A stretch of 64,000 nt of DNA from Acidobacteriota bacterium. GTDB taxonomy: Bacteria > Acidobacteriota > Terriglobia > Terriglobales > Acidobacteriaceae. The position numbers were made by a program, and so were the translations under genes. Shown piece by piece: positions 43,787-52,229 of the stretch (position 1 is the stretch's first letter; each line of letters opens with the position of its first letter). The stretch is from the NCBI GenBank assembly GCA_021792135.1, contig JAJYVF010000014.1:1-64000 (forward strand), written 5' to 3'. The notes beneath the pieces were generated by a model, which saw only the letters and a list, made by a program, of their open reading frames with translations, was not told the DNA's origin and searched no databases.

Positions 43787-46231
43787 TCACTCATGCCGCA
43801 AGGCAGTCATCGGCTGTACCTTCGCGGCCCGCCACGCCGGAACATAGCAGGCGGCCAGCGCCACCGCGCAAAGCAGGAGGATGACCATAGAAAACGTCAG
43901 CAGGTCCGTGCTGCCCACGCCAAACAGTATCCCCCTCAGGAAGCGCGTCAGCAGCAGCGATGCCCCCACACCGACGACGATCCCGGCAACCGTGAGCCGC
44001 AGCCCCTGCCCCAGCACCTGCCGCACAATTGCCGTCTTCTCCGCGCCCAGCGCCATGCGGATCCCGATCTCGTGCGTCCGGTGACGGGTCGTGTACGCCA
44101 CCACTCCGTAAAGGCCCACCGTCGCCAGCAGCAGCGCCAGCACGCCGAACGAACCGGCCAGGCTCACCGCGATCCGCTCAAACATGTCCCCGATCTGCAG
44201 ATTCGCTCGCAGGGTCGTCTCGCTGAAGAGCGGCAGATCGCCATTCAGCCCGCTGACCGTGCGCTCTACCGCGGCCCGCACCCTGCGCGGATCGCCCGCC
44301 ACGCGGATGTGCAGCGTGGCATCGCTCCGGTAGCTCTGCCATAAGGGCAGCAGAACCAAAGGCGCCGGATCGTCAGCCAGCCGCCGGTATTTGGCGTTCG
44401 GGGCAACGCCCACCACGGTGCGCCAGCGTCCCCACATCGCCAGCCGCTTCCCGATCGCATCCCGCCCCGGCCAATAGCGATCCACAAAGGCCTGGTTGAC
44501 GATCGCCACCGGCTGCGCGGAGGCATTGTCGGCATCCGTGAAATCGCGTCCCGCCAGCAGCGGTGTCCGCATGGTCTCCAGATACCTCGGCCCCACATTG
44601 CCCCGGTCCGCCTCCACCGATTCGTGAACCCGGGGCACATACCCCTCCGGCTGCACGCCGTCGGAGTGGATGGTGAAGCTCAGCGGCGAGAAATCAGCGA
44701 GCGTCGCTGACCGGACCCCCGGCAGGGTCCGGATCCTCGCCAGCAATTCGCGGTCAAATGCGATGCCCCTCTCGCTGGAATACCCCAGCGGCGCCAGATC
44801 GTAGGAAGCCAGGAAGACATGCTCCGGATCGAAGCCCGGATTCGAAGCCCGGGCCCGGTCGAGGCTCCGCACAAACAGCCCCGCGCAGACCAGCAGCACC
44901 AGCGAGAGCGCCACCTGAGCCACAACGAATCCTGCCGTCAGCCGCGACTTCCCCAGCCCGCCGGACGTGCTCAGTCTCTCGTCCTTCAGGATCGAAGCCG
45001 GCGACAGCTGCGAGACACGCAGTGCCGGAATCACCCCTGCCGCCAGCGCCGTCACCACCGAAACGAGCGCCGTCGTCAGCAGCACCAGACCGTCCACCCG
45101 GCCGCTGATGGCGACCGGCAGGGCCATCGGAGGAAGAAAACCCTGGAGCCCGCGCGCCGTCCACAGTGTCACCAGCAGGGCCGTGCCCCCCGCCGCCACG
45201 GCCAGCAGCAGGCTCTCGATCATCAACTGGCGCACCAGCCGCGCCCGCCCCACCCCCAGCGAGAGGCGAATCGCAAGCTCCCGCCGCCGCGAAACCGACC
45301 GCACCAGCAGCAGGTTCGCCACATTGGCGCAGGCCAGCAGCAGCAGCACCGTCGCCAGCCCCAGCAAAATGGGCAAGGTCCCGGCCAGATACACATTCGC
45401 CCCAAAGGGCGAGCGCCAGAGCGGATCCGTCGACATCCGGTTATTGCCCTGGTGCGACGTCGCATAGTCCTCGGCGATGCGCTGCATCCGCCGGTTCAGT
45501 TCGTCGTCGGCCTGGCGGCGGCTCACGCCCGGCGCCAGCGTTGCCAGCACGTTCAGCCACGAGACCCCGCGATCCCTGACGAAATCGAAGCCCCAGACCT
45601 GCTTCGCCATCCCCAGCGGAACCCACAGATCCGTCCGCAAACCCGACTTGCACCCTTCAAAGCCCCGCGGAGCCACGCCCACGATCGTGTAAGGGTGCAG
45701 GTTGATCTCCACCGTCCTGCCAATCACTGCGGGATCCCCGCCAAAGCGCTGCCGCCACAGACCGTATCCCAGCACGACTTCCGCCTGTCCCGCCGGTTCT
45801 TTCGATTCCGAATCGAGCAGCGCCCGGCCCAGGATCGGCCGCACCCCCAGAATCCGGAAATAGTTCGCCGAAACCAAAGCCCCATAGAGGCGTTCCGGCT
45901 TGCCCGAGCCGGTGATCGCCACGTAATCGTCGTGGTAAGCGAGCAGTCCCGAAAAGCTCTTCGCCTGCCCACGCACATCGACATAATCCGGATAAGAGAG
46001 CGGCGGTAACGGATGCTCGTTTCTCTCCCCCCGCGTCACCGTCACCATGCGGCCGGTCCCTGCGACGCCGGGAATGGGATTGAGCAGCGTTGCGCTGATC
46101 CAGCTCAGGATGGTGCTGTTCGCGCCGATGCCCAGCGCCAGCGTCCCCGCTGCCACCAGCGTGAACCCGGGGCTCTTCCGCAACTGGCGCAGCGCGTATC
46201 GAGTTTCCTGAAGCACGTTCTGCAGCAGCAT
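43787..46231 (-). CDS. Duplicated orphan MacB/FtsX permease (ADOP type)
   Basis: The 814-residue protein has two copies of the MacB periplasmic core plus FtsX permease unit. Copy 1 starts ALRQLRKSPGFTLVAAGTLALGIGANST and has its permease helices at about 280-415 (VLLLLACANVANLLLVRSVSRRRELAIRLSLGVGRARLVRQ). Copy 2 repeats the pattern at about 430-805, ending ALLLATVGLYGVVAYTTRHRTHEIGIRMALGA and TALRHE. The family, expanded in Acidobacteria, lacks an adjacent ATPase. The function is not established; a role in export of peptides or lipids is inferred from MacB. Confidence 0.88.
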   Translation of the reverse strand: MLLQNVLQETRYALRQLRKSPGFTLVAAGTLALGIGANSTILSWISATLLNPIPGVAGTGRMVTVTRGERNEHPLPPLSYPDYVDVRGQAKSFSGLLAYHDDYVAITGSGKPERLYGALVSANYFRILGVRPILGRALLDSESKEPAGQAEVVLGYGLWRQRFGGDPAVIGRTVEINLHPYTIVGVAPRGFEGCKSGLRTDLWVPLGMAKQVWGFDFVRDRGVSWLNVLATLAPGVSRRQADDELNRRMQRIAEDYATSHQGNNRMSTDPLWRSPFGANVYLAGTLPILLGLATVLLLLACANVANLLLVRSVSRRRELAIRLSLGVGRARLVRQLMIESLLLAVAAGGTALLVTLWTARGLQGFLPPMALPVAISGRVDGLVLLTTALVSVVTALAAGVIPALRVSQLSPASILKDERLSTSGGLGKSRLTAGFVVAQVALSLVLLVCAGLFVRSLDRARASNPGFDPEHVFLASYDLAPLGYSSERGIAFDRELLARIRTLPGVRSATLADFSPLSFTIHSDGVQPEGYVPRVHESVEADRGNVGPRYLETMRTPLLAGRDFTDADNASAQPVAIVNQAFVDRYWPGRDAIGKRLAMWGRWRTVVGVAPNAKYRRLADDPAPLVLLPLWQSYRSDATLHIRVAGDPRRVRAAVERTVSGLNGDLPLFSETTLRANLQIGDMFERIAVSLAGSFGVLALLLATVGLYGVVAYTTRHRTHEIGIRMALGAEKTAIVRQVLGQGLRLTVAGIVVGVGASLLLTRFLRGILFGVGSTDLLTFSMVILLLCAVALAACYVPAWRAAKVQPMTALRHE

Positions 46232-46414
46232 TTTGGCCTGTCCGGCGAACAGATTGACCCTGCAACGACTACGGCCGGATCAGCCGGAGCACGTGTCGAG
46301 CCTCTTGTACTCCCATCCTGCCCACGGCGGCGTGATGCCCGTCACAGGTCCCGCGAGACCGCCCCATCGCAGGCAGCCGGAGCGGCAACCCCATTGCGCG
46401 GCGCGGACCCGGGG

Positions 46415-46936
46415 TCAGGCGTCAGTGCTGGCTGCAAATGGCGGTTCGCCGCCACCGCCCGCCAGTGGCCCCTTGCGGAAGAGCCCCATCGCGGCCAGCA
46501 GCATCAGATGCGCGGCCACGGCCCCGCAGAAGTCCAGCAGCACATCCCACGGCGAACTGGTGCGGCCCGGAAGAAGACTCTGGTGCCACTCGTCCCAGCT
46601 GGCCAGCGCCAGCGTACAGCCCAGCGCCAGGGCCGCAGCGCGACCGAAGCGTGCCCGCCACCCGGGCCAACGGCTCTCCAGCGCGACCCACCACCCGTCG
46701 AAGATGCCCAGGCTCACCGCCCCGTATCCGACAAAATGCCCGCTCTTGCGAATGTAATGGTGAATCACCGCCCATCGGGACAGGGAAATCGGACCAAACA
46801 GCCTGATCCAGAGGGGTAGCAGCCATCGGCTGGTATTTTCCGACGACATCGATGCGGTCGACTCGGTCAGAATCACAGCGATCCCCGCGAGTGCCGGTAT
46901 CCAGTGCAGAAACAGCCGCTTACGCCGAGCGCGCAT
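46415..46936 (-). CDS. VanZ-like membrane protein
   Basis: The 173-residue protein has three to four hydrophobic segments and the VanZ pattern: WIPALAGIAVILTEST in helix 1, HHYIRKSGHFVGYGAVSLGIF (the conserved K-x-x-H-F-x-x-Y motif), and ASWDEWHQSLLPGRTSSPWDVLLDFCGAVAAH (D-E-x-x-Q ... PGR-x-x). VanZ confers weak teicoplanin resistance in enterococci; relatives are common and of unknown function. ATG 46936 follows AGGGAAGG. It is divergent from the response regulator gene. Confidence 0.78.
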   Translation of the reverse strand: MRARRKRLFLHWIPALAGIAVILTESTASMSSENTSRWLLPLWIRLFGPISLSRWAVIHHYIRKSGHFVGYGAVSLGIFDGWWVALESRWPGWRARFGRAAALALGCTLALASWDEWHQSLLPGRTSSPWDVLLDFCGAVAAHLMLLAAMGLFRKGPLAGGGGEPPFAASTDA

Positions 46937-47091
46937 TGCCTTCCCTGACCTCACCGAAGCTTTGCCCCCAGCATACACAGGCGGCGTTTGGGGCCGAAAT
47001 GCGGCGCCTCGCCTGGTTCCGGCCCGCCCAACGTGATACAAAGGAAGGTTCCCCCCGATGTAACACCGTAGTTTCTCAATATGGACCTGCC

Positions 47092-48492
47092 ATGAGTATT
47101 CAGGAAAAGGTCCTCATCGTGGAAGACGAGCCGCATGCGCTTTCGGGCCTCGCCGAGCTTGTCTCCGGATGGGGTTACCGCACAGAGACCGCCCGCGACG
47201 GCGTGGAGGCTCTCGACAAAGTCACAGCCTGGCAGCCCGGCATCATCGTCTCCGACCTTAAAATGCCGCGCATGGATGGCCTCGAGCTTCTGTCCCGTCT
47301 GGGCGAGACGAGTGAAAAGGTTGCCGTCATCATGCTGACCGCCCAGGGCTCGATCGAAGCGGCGGTGGAAGCCATGAAGAGCGGCGCCTACGACTTCATC
47401 CAGAAGCCGGTCGATCCGACGCGTCTCCGCGCCATCCTCACCAACGCCACCCGCCAGCGCGACACCGAGCGGGAACTGGAAGTCACCCGCCGCAAGCTGC
47501 GCGAGACCGGCGTCCTCGGCTCGCTGGTCGGCTCCTCGAAGAAAATGCAGGAGATCTTTACCCTGATCGAGCGGGTCGCGCCCAGCAACGTCTCCGTGCT
47601 GATCACCGGCGAGAGCGGTACCGGCAAGGAGCTGGTGGCCCGCACCCTGCACGACCTCAGCCCGCGCCGCAGCAAGGCTTTCGTCGCGGTCAACTGCGCG
47701 GCCATTCCCGAGACCCTCATCGAAAGCGAGATCTTCGGGCACGAAAAGGGGGCCTTCACCGGCGCCATCGAGCGCCGCGCCGGCTGCTTCGAACTGGCCG
47801 AGGAGGGAACGCTGTTGCTCGACGAAATCGGCGAGATGCCGGTCGCCACCCAGGCCAAGCTGCTGCGCGTCCTGGAGGACCGCAAGCTGCGCCGCCTCGG
47901 CAGCAAGATCGAATCTCCGGTGGACGTGCGCGTTCTCGCCGCCACCAACAAGGACCCGGAGATGGCGGTCGCCGACGGGTACCTGCGCGGCGATCTCTTC
48001 TACCGCCTCAACGTCTTCAATATCCATCTGCCGCCCCTCCGCGAGCATAAGGAGGACATCCCGGCCATCGCCGACTCGATGATTGCCGACATGAACCAGA
48101 AACACCAGCGCCGCGTCACCAGCATCGACCATGAAATGCTGGCCCGCCTGATGGCGCACGACTGGCCCGGCAACGTCCGTGAGCTGCGCAACACCATCGA
48201 GCGAGCGGTCGTGCTCTGCGGCGAGGGCCAGCTGCAGCCCCGTCATCTTCCTCCTGGCTTCGGGATGCGGACCACGCGGCCTGCCGCCGAGATTCCCAGC
48301 AATGCCATCCAGCTCGAAGTGGGCGCCACGGTCGACGATGCCGAGCGGATGCTGATCTTCAAAACCCTCGAATCCACCCACAACAATAAGACCCGTGCTG
48401 CCGAAATCCTGGGCATCAGTCTCAAGACCCTGCACAACAAACTTAGGGAGTATGGCAACGCCGCAACGACAGCCGGGGCGCTGGAAGAATAG
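47092..48492 (+). CDS. Sigma-54-dependent NtrC-type response regulator
   Basis: This 466-residue protein has a receiver domain (about 7-118; phospho-acceptor D55 in VSDLKMP, K in FIQKPVDP), an AAA+ sigma-54 activator domain (about 140-370; Walker A GESGTGKE, GAFTGA loop as EKGAFTGAIERR, Walker B LLLDEIGEM, arginine-finger region), and a Fis-type helix-turn-helix C-terminus (NNKTRAAEILGISLKTLHNKL). It is activated by phosphorylation, probably by the kinase encoded next, and opens sigma-54 promoters. The genes are 76 bases apart. The start lacks a strong ribosome binding site. Confidence 0.92.
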   Translation: MSIQEKVLIVEDEPHALSGLAELVSGWGYRTETARDGVEALDKVTAWQPGIIVSDLKMPRMDGLELLSRLGETSEKVAVIMLTAQGSIEAAVEAMKSGAYDFIQKPVDPTRLRAILTNATRQRDTERELEVTRRKLRETGVLGSLVGSSKKMQEIFTLIERVAPSNVSVLITGESGTGKELVARTLHDLSPRRSKAFVAVNCAAIPETLIESEIFGHEKGAFTGAIERRAGCFELAEEGTLLLDEIGEMPVATQAKLLRVLEDRKLRRLGSKIESPVDVRVLAATNKDPEMAVADGYLRGDLFYRLNVFNIHLPPLREHKEDIPAIADSMIADMNQKHQRRVTSIDHEMLARLMAHDWPGNVRELRNTIERAVVLCGEGQLQPRHLPPGFGMRTTRPAAEIPSNAIQLEVGATVDDAERMLIFKTLESTHNNKTRAAEILGISLKTLHNKLREYGNAATTAGALEE

Positions 48493-48568
48493 AGTGATTT
48501 CATGCAGGGCTGCGAGGGTGGGCTGGCAGGCTCCGGTTTCCGACCTCTGAGCCCCGCCGCGTCGCCCC

Positions 48569-50587
48569 ATGCGCCTCAAGACCAAACTCGTCCTCGCCAT
48601 CACCGGGCTGGTCTTCACGGTCGTGGTTGTCTTCTCGTGGATCTGGCTGAGCCAGCTCCTCCAGCAGCACATTGAGCAGTCCTGGTCCGCCACCGATATC
48701 CTGGCCCACCAGGTCTCGTTTCAGGTCAACACCGCCCTCGATACCGGCCTCCGCCGCCGCCGTTTCGATGTCCGCGATCCCGCCGCCGTTCGCGCCGCCG
48801 TGGCCGCTTCGCTCCGCGAGGATCCTGGCCTCAACTCGCTGCTGAACTCCATCGTCGAGTACTCGCCCACCGTCCTCGACATTGCCGTCGCCGACCGCCA
48901 GGGCCGCGCACTTATTGCCGCGCCCGAGACCGTGCAGCCCGATCAGCCGCTGCCGAACCGCCCCAACTACGCGGTCCTGCGCCGCCAGTCGCTCATCCGC
49001 ACGCTCGAGATTGTTTTCGGCCCACCGCGCGTCTACGATGTGATCCTCGGCATCGGCCTCAATAACCAGCCGTTCCTCACCGTCCGCATCGGCATCAGCA
49101 CCACCTTTCTCAGTCACGCGTTCCGCCCCTGGCTCTTCGAGTCCTTCAGCTTCATGAGCTTCGCGATGATCATCTCGATCGTCGTCGCCGCCTTCGTGGC
49201 CAATCTCGCCCTGCGGCCCATCGAGGAAATCAGCCAGCGCCTCGACATTCTCGCCGCGCAGGAAGAACTGGCCGAGACTCTCCCCCGCGAGGAACCGCCG
49301 CGTGGCGCCCCGGAAGCGCTGCCCGGCCGCGTCGTCTCCGCTCTGCCGGAGCCGCTCCCGCGCCGCGGCGACGACACCGTCGCCCAGGTTTCCGGCAAGA
49401 TCGAGCGCCTCGGCCAGCGCATCCGCAACGTGGAGGAGGTCTTCTCCGCCCTGCGCGAGAACCTCGACCAGATCCTCTCCAATCTGCAGGACGGGGTGAT
49501 GCTCTTTACCCGCGATGCCCGGGCTGTGCTGGTCTCCAGCTCTGTCGAGCGTTTTCTGAATATCGGCCGGGAGGAGATCTTCGGCGCCGAAGTCCGCGAA
49601 ATCTTCGACCGCGGTACCCGCCTCGGCCGCACCGTCCGCGATGCCTTCGAGAGCGGCATGTCCATCGTGCAGGAGGAGGTCACCACCGAGACCGGGCGCA
49701 GAGTGGAAGTCTCTCTGGATTTCATCCACGACACGCATTTCCGTGGCGGCCACTCCCTGGGCGCGCTGCTGACCCTGCATGACCTTGAATCGGTCCGCGA
49801 AATCGAAACCGAGCTGGAAGTCTCGCGCCGCATGGCCGCCATTGGCCGCCTCACGGCCGGCGTCGGCCACGAGGTCAAGAATCCCATCAACGCCATCGTC
49901 GTCCACCTGGAGCTGCTCCGCAACAAGGTGCATGCCGGCGGCGATGCCCTGCGCCACCTGGACGTCATCCAGAGCGAAATCCACCGCCTCGATCGGGTCG
50001 TGCAGACGCTGGTCGACTTTTCCCGCCCGGTCGAGCTGCAGCTCCGCGATCAGGACCTGCGCAGCGTCGTATCGAGCGTGCTCACGCTGGCCTCGGCGGA
50101 GATGGAAACCCGGGGCATCCAGGTCAGCAGCCAGGCTCCGCTGCGGCCCGTAGTGTCCCGCGTCGACTCCGACCTGCTCAGACAGGCCCTGCTCAATATC
50201 GTGCTCAATGGCGCCCAGGCCATGACCGCCGGCGGGCTGCTCGAAGTGCGCATTCTCGAAGACAGCCGCTGGGCTTCCATTGTCATTCGCGATCATGGCG
50301 AAGGCATTTCCGACGAAATCCGCCCCCGCATCTTCGACCTTTATTTCACGACCAAGAAAGAGGGCAGCGGCATCGGGCTGGCCATGACTTATCGCATTGT
50401 GCAGATGCACCACGGTCAGATTGACGTAGAATCGAAGCTGGGGAGCGGGACCACCTTCGTCCTGCGGCTCCCTCTCACTTCTGCCGGTTCGGGACAGCGC
50501 CTCATTTCCGAGGCTCCGGAACACGTGCTACCCGGCGAGCTGGCTCGCCAGGGTGGAGAGGCCCAGCCAGAGAGGTCCGGATTATGA
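48569..50587 (+). CDS. Membrane sensor histidine kinase
   Basis: The 672-residue kinase has a signal-anchor helix (about 8-28), a periplasmic sensing domain (about 30-190), a second membrane helix (about 195-220), a PAS-like domain (about 300-410), and the HisKA/HATPase core. The phospho-acceptor is H434 in GVGHEVKNPINA, the N-box is LLNIVLNGAQAM, and the ATP-lid motifs are DHGEGIS and GSGIGLAM. It is the cognate kinase for the NtrC-type regulator upstream. Its last four bases overlap the lipoprotein start (ATGA). Confidence 0.9.
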   Translation: MRLKTKLVLAITGLVFTVVVVFSWIWLSQLLQQHIEQSWSATDILAHQVSFQVNTALDTGLRRRRFDVRDPAAVRAAVAASLREDPGLNSLLNSIVEYSPTVLDIAVADRQGRALIAAPETVQPDQPLPNRPNYAVLRRQSLIRTLEIVFGPPRVYDVILGIGLNNQPFLTVRIGISTTFLSHAFRPWLFESFSFMSFAMIISIVVAAFVANLALRPIEEISQRLDILAAQEELAETLPREEPPRGAPEALPGRVVSALPEPLPRRGDDTVAQVSGKIERLGQRIRNVEEVFSALRENLDQILSNLQDGVMLFTRDARAVLVSSSVERFLNIGREEIFGAEVREIFDRGTRLGRTVRDAFESGMSIVQEEVTTETGRRVEVSLDFIHDTHFRGGHSLGALLTLHDLESVREIETELEVSRRMAAIGRLTAGVGHEVKNPINAIVVHLELLRNKVHAGGDALRHLDVIQSEIHRLDRVVQTLVDFSRPVELQLRDQDLRSVVSSVLTLASAEMETRGIQVSSQAPLRPVVSRVDSDLLRQALLNIVLNGAQAMTAGGLLEVRILEDSRWASIVIRDHGEGISDEIRPRIFDLYFTTKKEGSGIGLAMTYRIVQMHHGQIDVESKLGSGTTFVLRLPLTSAGSGQRLISEAPEHVLPGELARQGGEAQPERSGL

Positions 50588-51231
50588 GCTCCGGCACAAG
50601 GACTGCAGCGCTGGCCCTGCTGCTCGCGTTGTTGGCGGGATGCGCGCATCGCCAAAAGGCCACGCCTCCCCCCCCGGTGGCGCAGGCGCCCATTCGTCCC
50701 CCTTCGGAGATGAGTTCTCTGGCCTCTCCCATGCCCCCGTCCGTGCCGGTCGACTCCGAACGTCCGCTGAAACTTGATGCGGCTCCGCCCCCGGAGCCAT
50801 CGCCATCCGAGGAGAGGCCCCCGAAGCGCCAGGTCCGCCACCATCCAAAACCTGCGGATCATGAAGGCGCCCAGGAGGCGCAGCATGCCGCCCCGAGCTC
50901 CTTACAGGATGCTGCTCCGAACAATCCTCCGCAGGACTCCAAGGTGGCTGCCAGCGACCAGCCGCCGGAAATGTCCCCGATCGGCCAGCTTTCAACCACC
51001 AATGACAGCGCCAATACTGCGGATCGCCACGATATCGCTTCGCAAATCGACCGGACCGAAATCGGCCTGAACACGATCAAGCGTGGGCTCAGCTCCGACG
51101 AACAGAAAACCGCGGCTCAGATCCGCACCTTCATCGCCCGGGCCCGCGACGCTCTCAAGGCCGATGACCTCGACGGTGCCCGCACGCTCTCCACCAAAGC
51201 GAGGCTGCTCCTGCAGGAATTGATGAAATAG
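50584..51231 (+). CDS. Lipoprotein co-expressed with a two-component system
   Basis: This 215-residue protein starts with a lipoprotein signal peptide ending in the lipobox LLAGC (C21). A long Pro/Ser-rich disordered region follows, then a C-terminal helical segment (about 140-212, ASQIDRTEIGLNTIKRGL ... QIRTFIARARDALKADDLDGARTLSTKARLLLQEL). The start overlaps the kinase stop by four bases. The function is unknown; the helical C-terminus resembles the short repeat-type domain of envelope proteins. A link to the signal sensed by the kinase is inferred from the operon only. Confidence 0.75.
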   Translation: MSSGTRTAALALLLALLAGCAHRQKATPPPPVAQAPIRPPSEMSSLASPMPPSVPVDSERPLKLDAAPPPEPSPSEERPPKRQVRHHPKPADHEGAQEAQHAAPSSLQDAAPNNPPQDSKVAASDQPPEMSPIGQLSTTNDSANTADRHDIASQIDRTEIGLNTIKRGLSSDEQKTAAQIRTFIARARDALKADDLDGARTLSTKARLLLQELMK

Positions 51232-51295
51232 CCGCTGCCCGGGGCTCAGGTCATCTGCCCGTCCGCGAGGCTCGGCCCGCTGCTTTCCGGAAGCT

Positions 51296-52153
51296 TTACC
51301 TCTCTCCCCACTTCAGCTTGGAACGTAGCAGATCGAAAAACCCGTTCTCTCCCAGCCGGACCAGCTTCACCGTGTAATCGGACCGGCGGCAGCGAAGCTC
51401 ATCGCCTACCCGCAGCGCAATCGCCTCCTGCCCGTCGACGGTCAGAAACGTCTGGTCGGGGACGCCCTCGATGCGCACGCAGATTCGCGACTCGCCCGGC
51501 ACCACCATGGGCCGAAGCGTAAGCTGATGCGGACAGATCGGCGTGACGATCAGCGCATCCACCCCGGGAATCAGTACCGGGCCGCCCGCGGCCAGTGAGT
51601 AGGCCGTCGATCCGGTCGGTGTCGACACAATGACACCGTCAGCACGAAACGATGCGGCCAGCTGTTCGTCGACTTCCACCCCGAACTCGCCCATGCGGGC
51701 GATGGCGCCCTTTGCCACGACCACGTCATTCAGAGCATCGTGCTCGCTGTGGAGGTTGCCGTCTCGCCAAAGCTCGCTGTGCAGCATGGAGCGAAGCTCC
51801 AGGCAGCAGGCCTTGCGCGTCCACGCCTCGAGATGGGTGTACAGGTCGGCAAGCCGGACTTCCGTCAGAAAACCCAGCGCCCCCAGATTGACGCTGAGAA
51901 TTGGAACCCCGGTGCGCGCAAATACGCGCGCCGCCGCCAGCAGGGTCCCGTCCCCCCCCAGCACAATCACCAGCTCCGGATTGACGGAAGCCATCTCCTG
52001 CCGGGGATGGACCGGCTCATCCGCGACGTAATTGCCGCTCACCGCGTCCAGCTCCGGCTCGAATCCGTGTGCCTTAAGCCACTGCACCAGCTCCGGCAGA
52101 ACCGGCCGGAGTTCCTCCTTCTGCGGCTTCGAGATGATCGCAACGCGCGGCAT
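51296..52153 (-). CDS. nadK: NAD kinase
   Basis: The 285-residue protein has all NAD-kinase motifs: the GGDGT box (residues 66-70), NLGALGFLTE, LNDVVV with N142 and D143, and the C-terminal TPTGSTAYSLAAGGP (about 178-192). The enzyme phosphorylates NAD to NADP with ATP in the cytoplasm, the only de novo route to NADP. It is convergent with the lipoprotein gene, 64 bases apart. Confidence 0.93.
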   Translation of the reverse strand: MPRVAIISKPQKEELRPVLPELVQWLKAHGFEPELDAVSGNYVADEPVHPRQEMASVNPELVIVLGGDGTLLAAARVFARTGVPILSVNLGALGFLTEVRLADLYTHLEAWTRKACCLELRSMLHSELWRDGNLHSEHDALNDVVVAKGAIARMGEFGVEVDEQLAASFRADGVIVSTPTGSTAYSLAAGGPVLIPGVDALIVTPICPHQLTLRPMVVPGESRICVRIEGVPDQTFLTVDGQEAIALRVGDELRCRRSDYTVKLVRLGENGFFDLLRSKLKWGER

Positions 52154-52229
52154 GAAGGCTTAGTGTACCGCCCGCGGACGGTGGGCTGAGGCTCGCCGTT
52201 CGGCATAAGCCTCAGCCGGCACCTGCGGA

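Noticed and set aside
48500-50524. 674-codon minus-strand frame opposite the histidine kinase
   Set aside because: Composition is that of a shadow (Asp/Ala/Gly-rich); the kinase motifs on the plus strand are complete.
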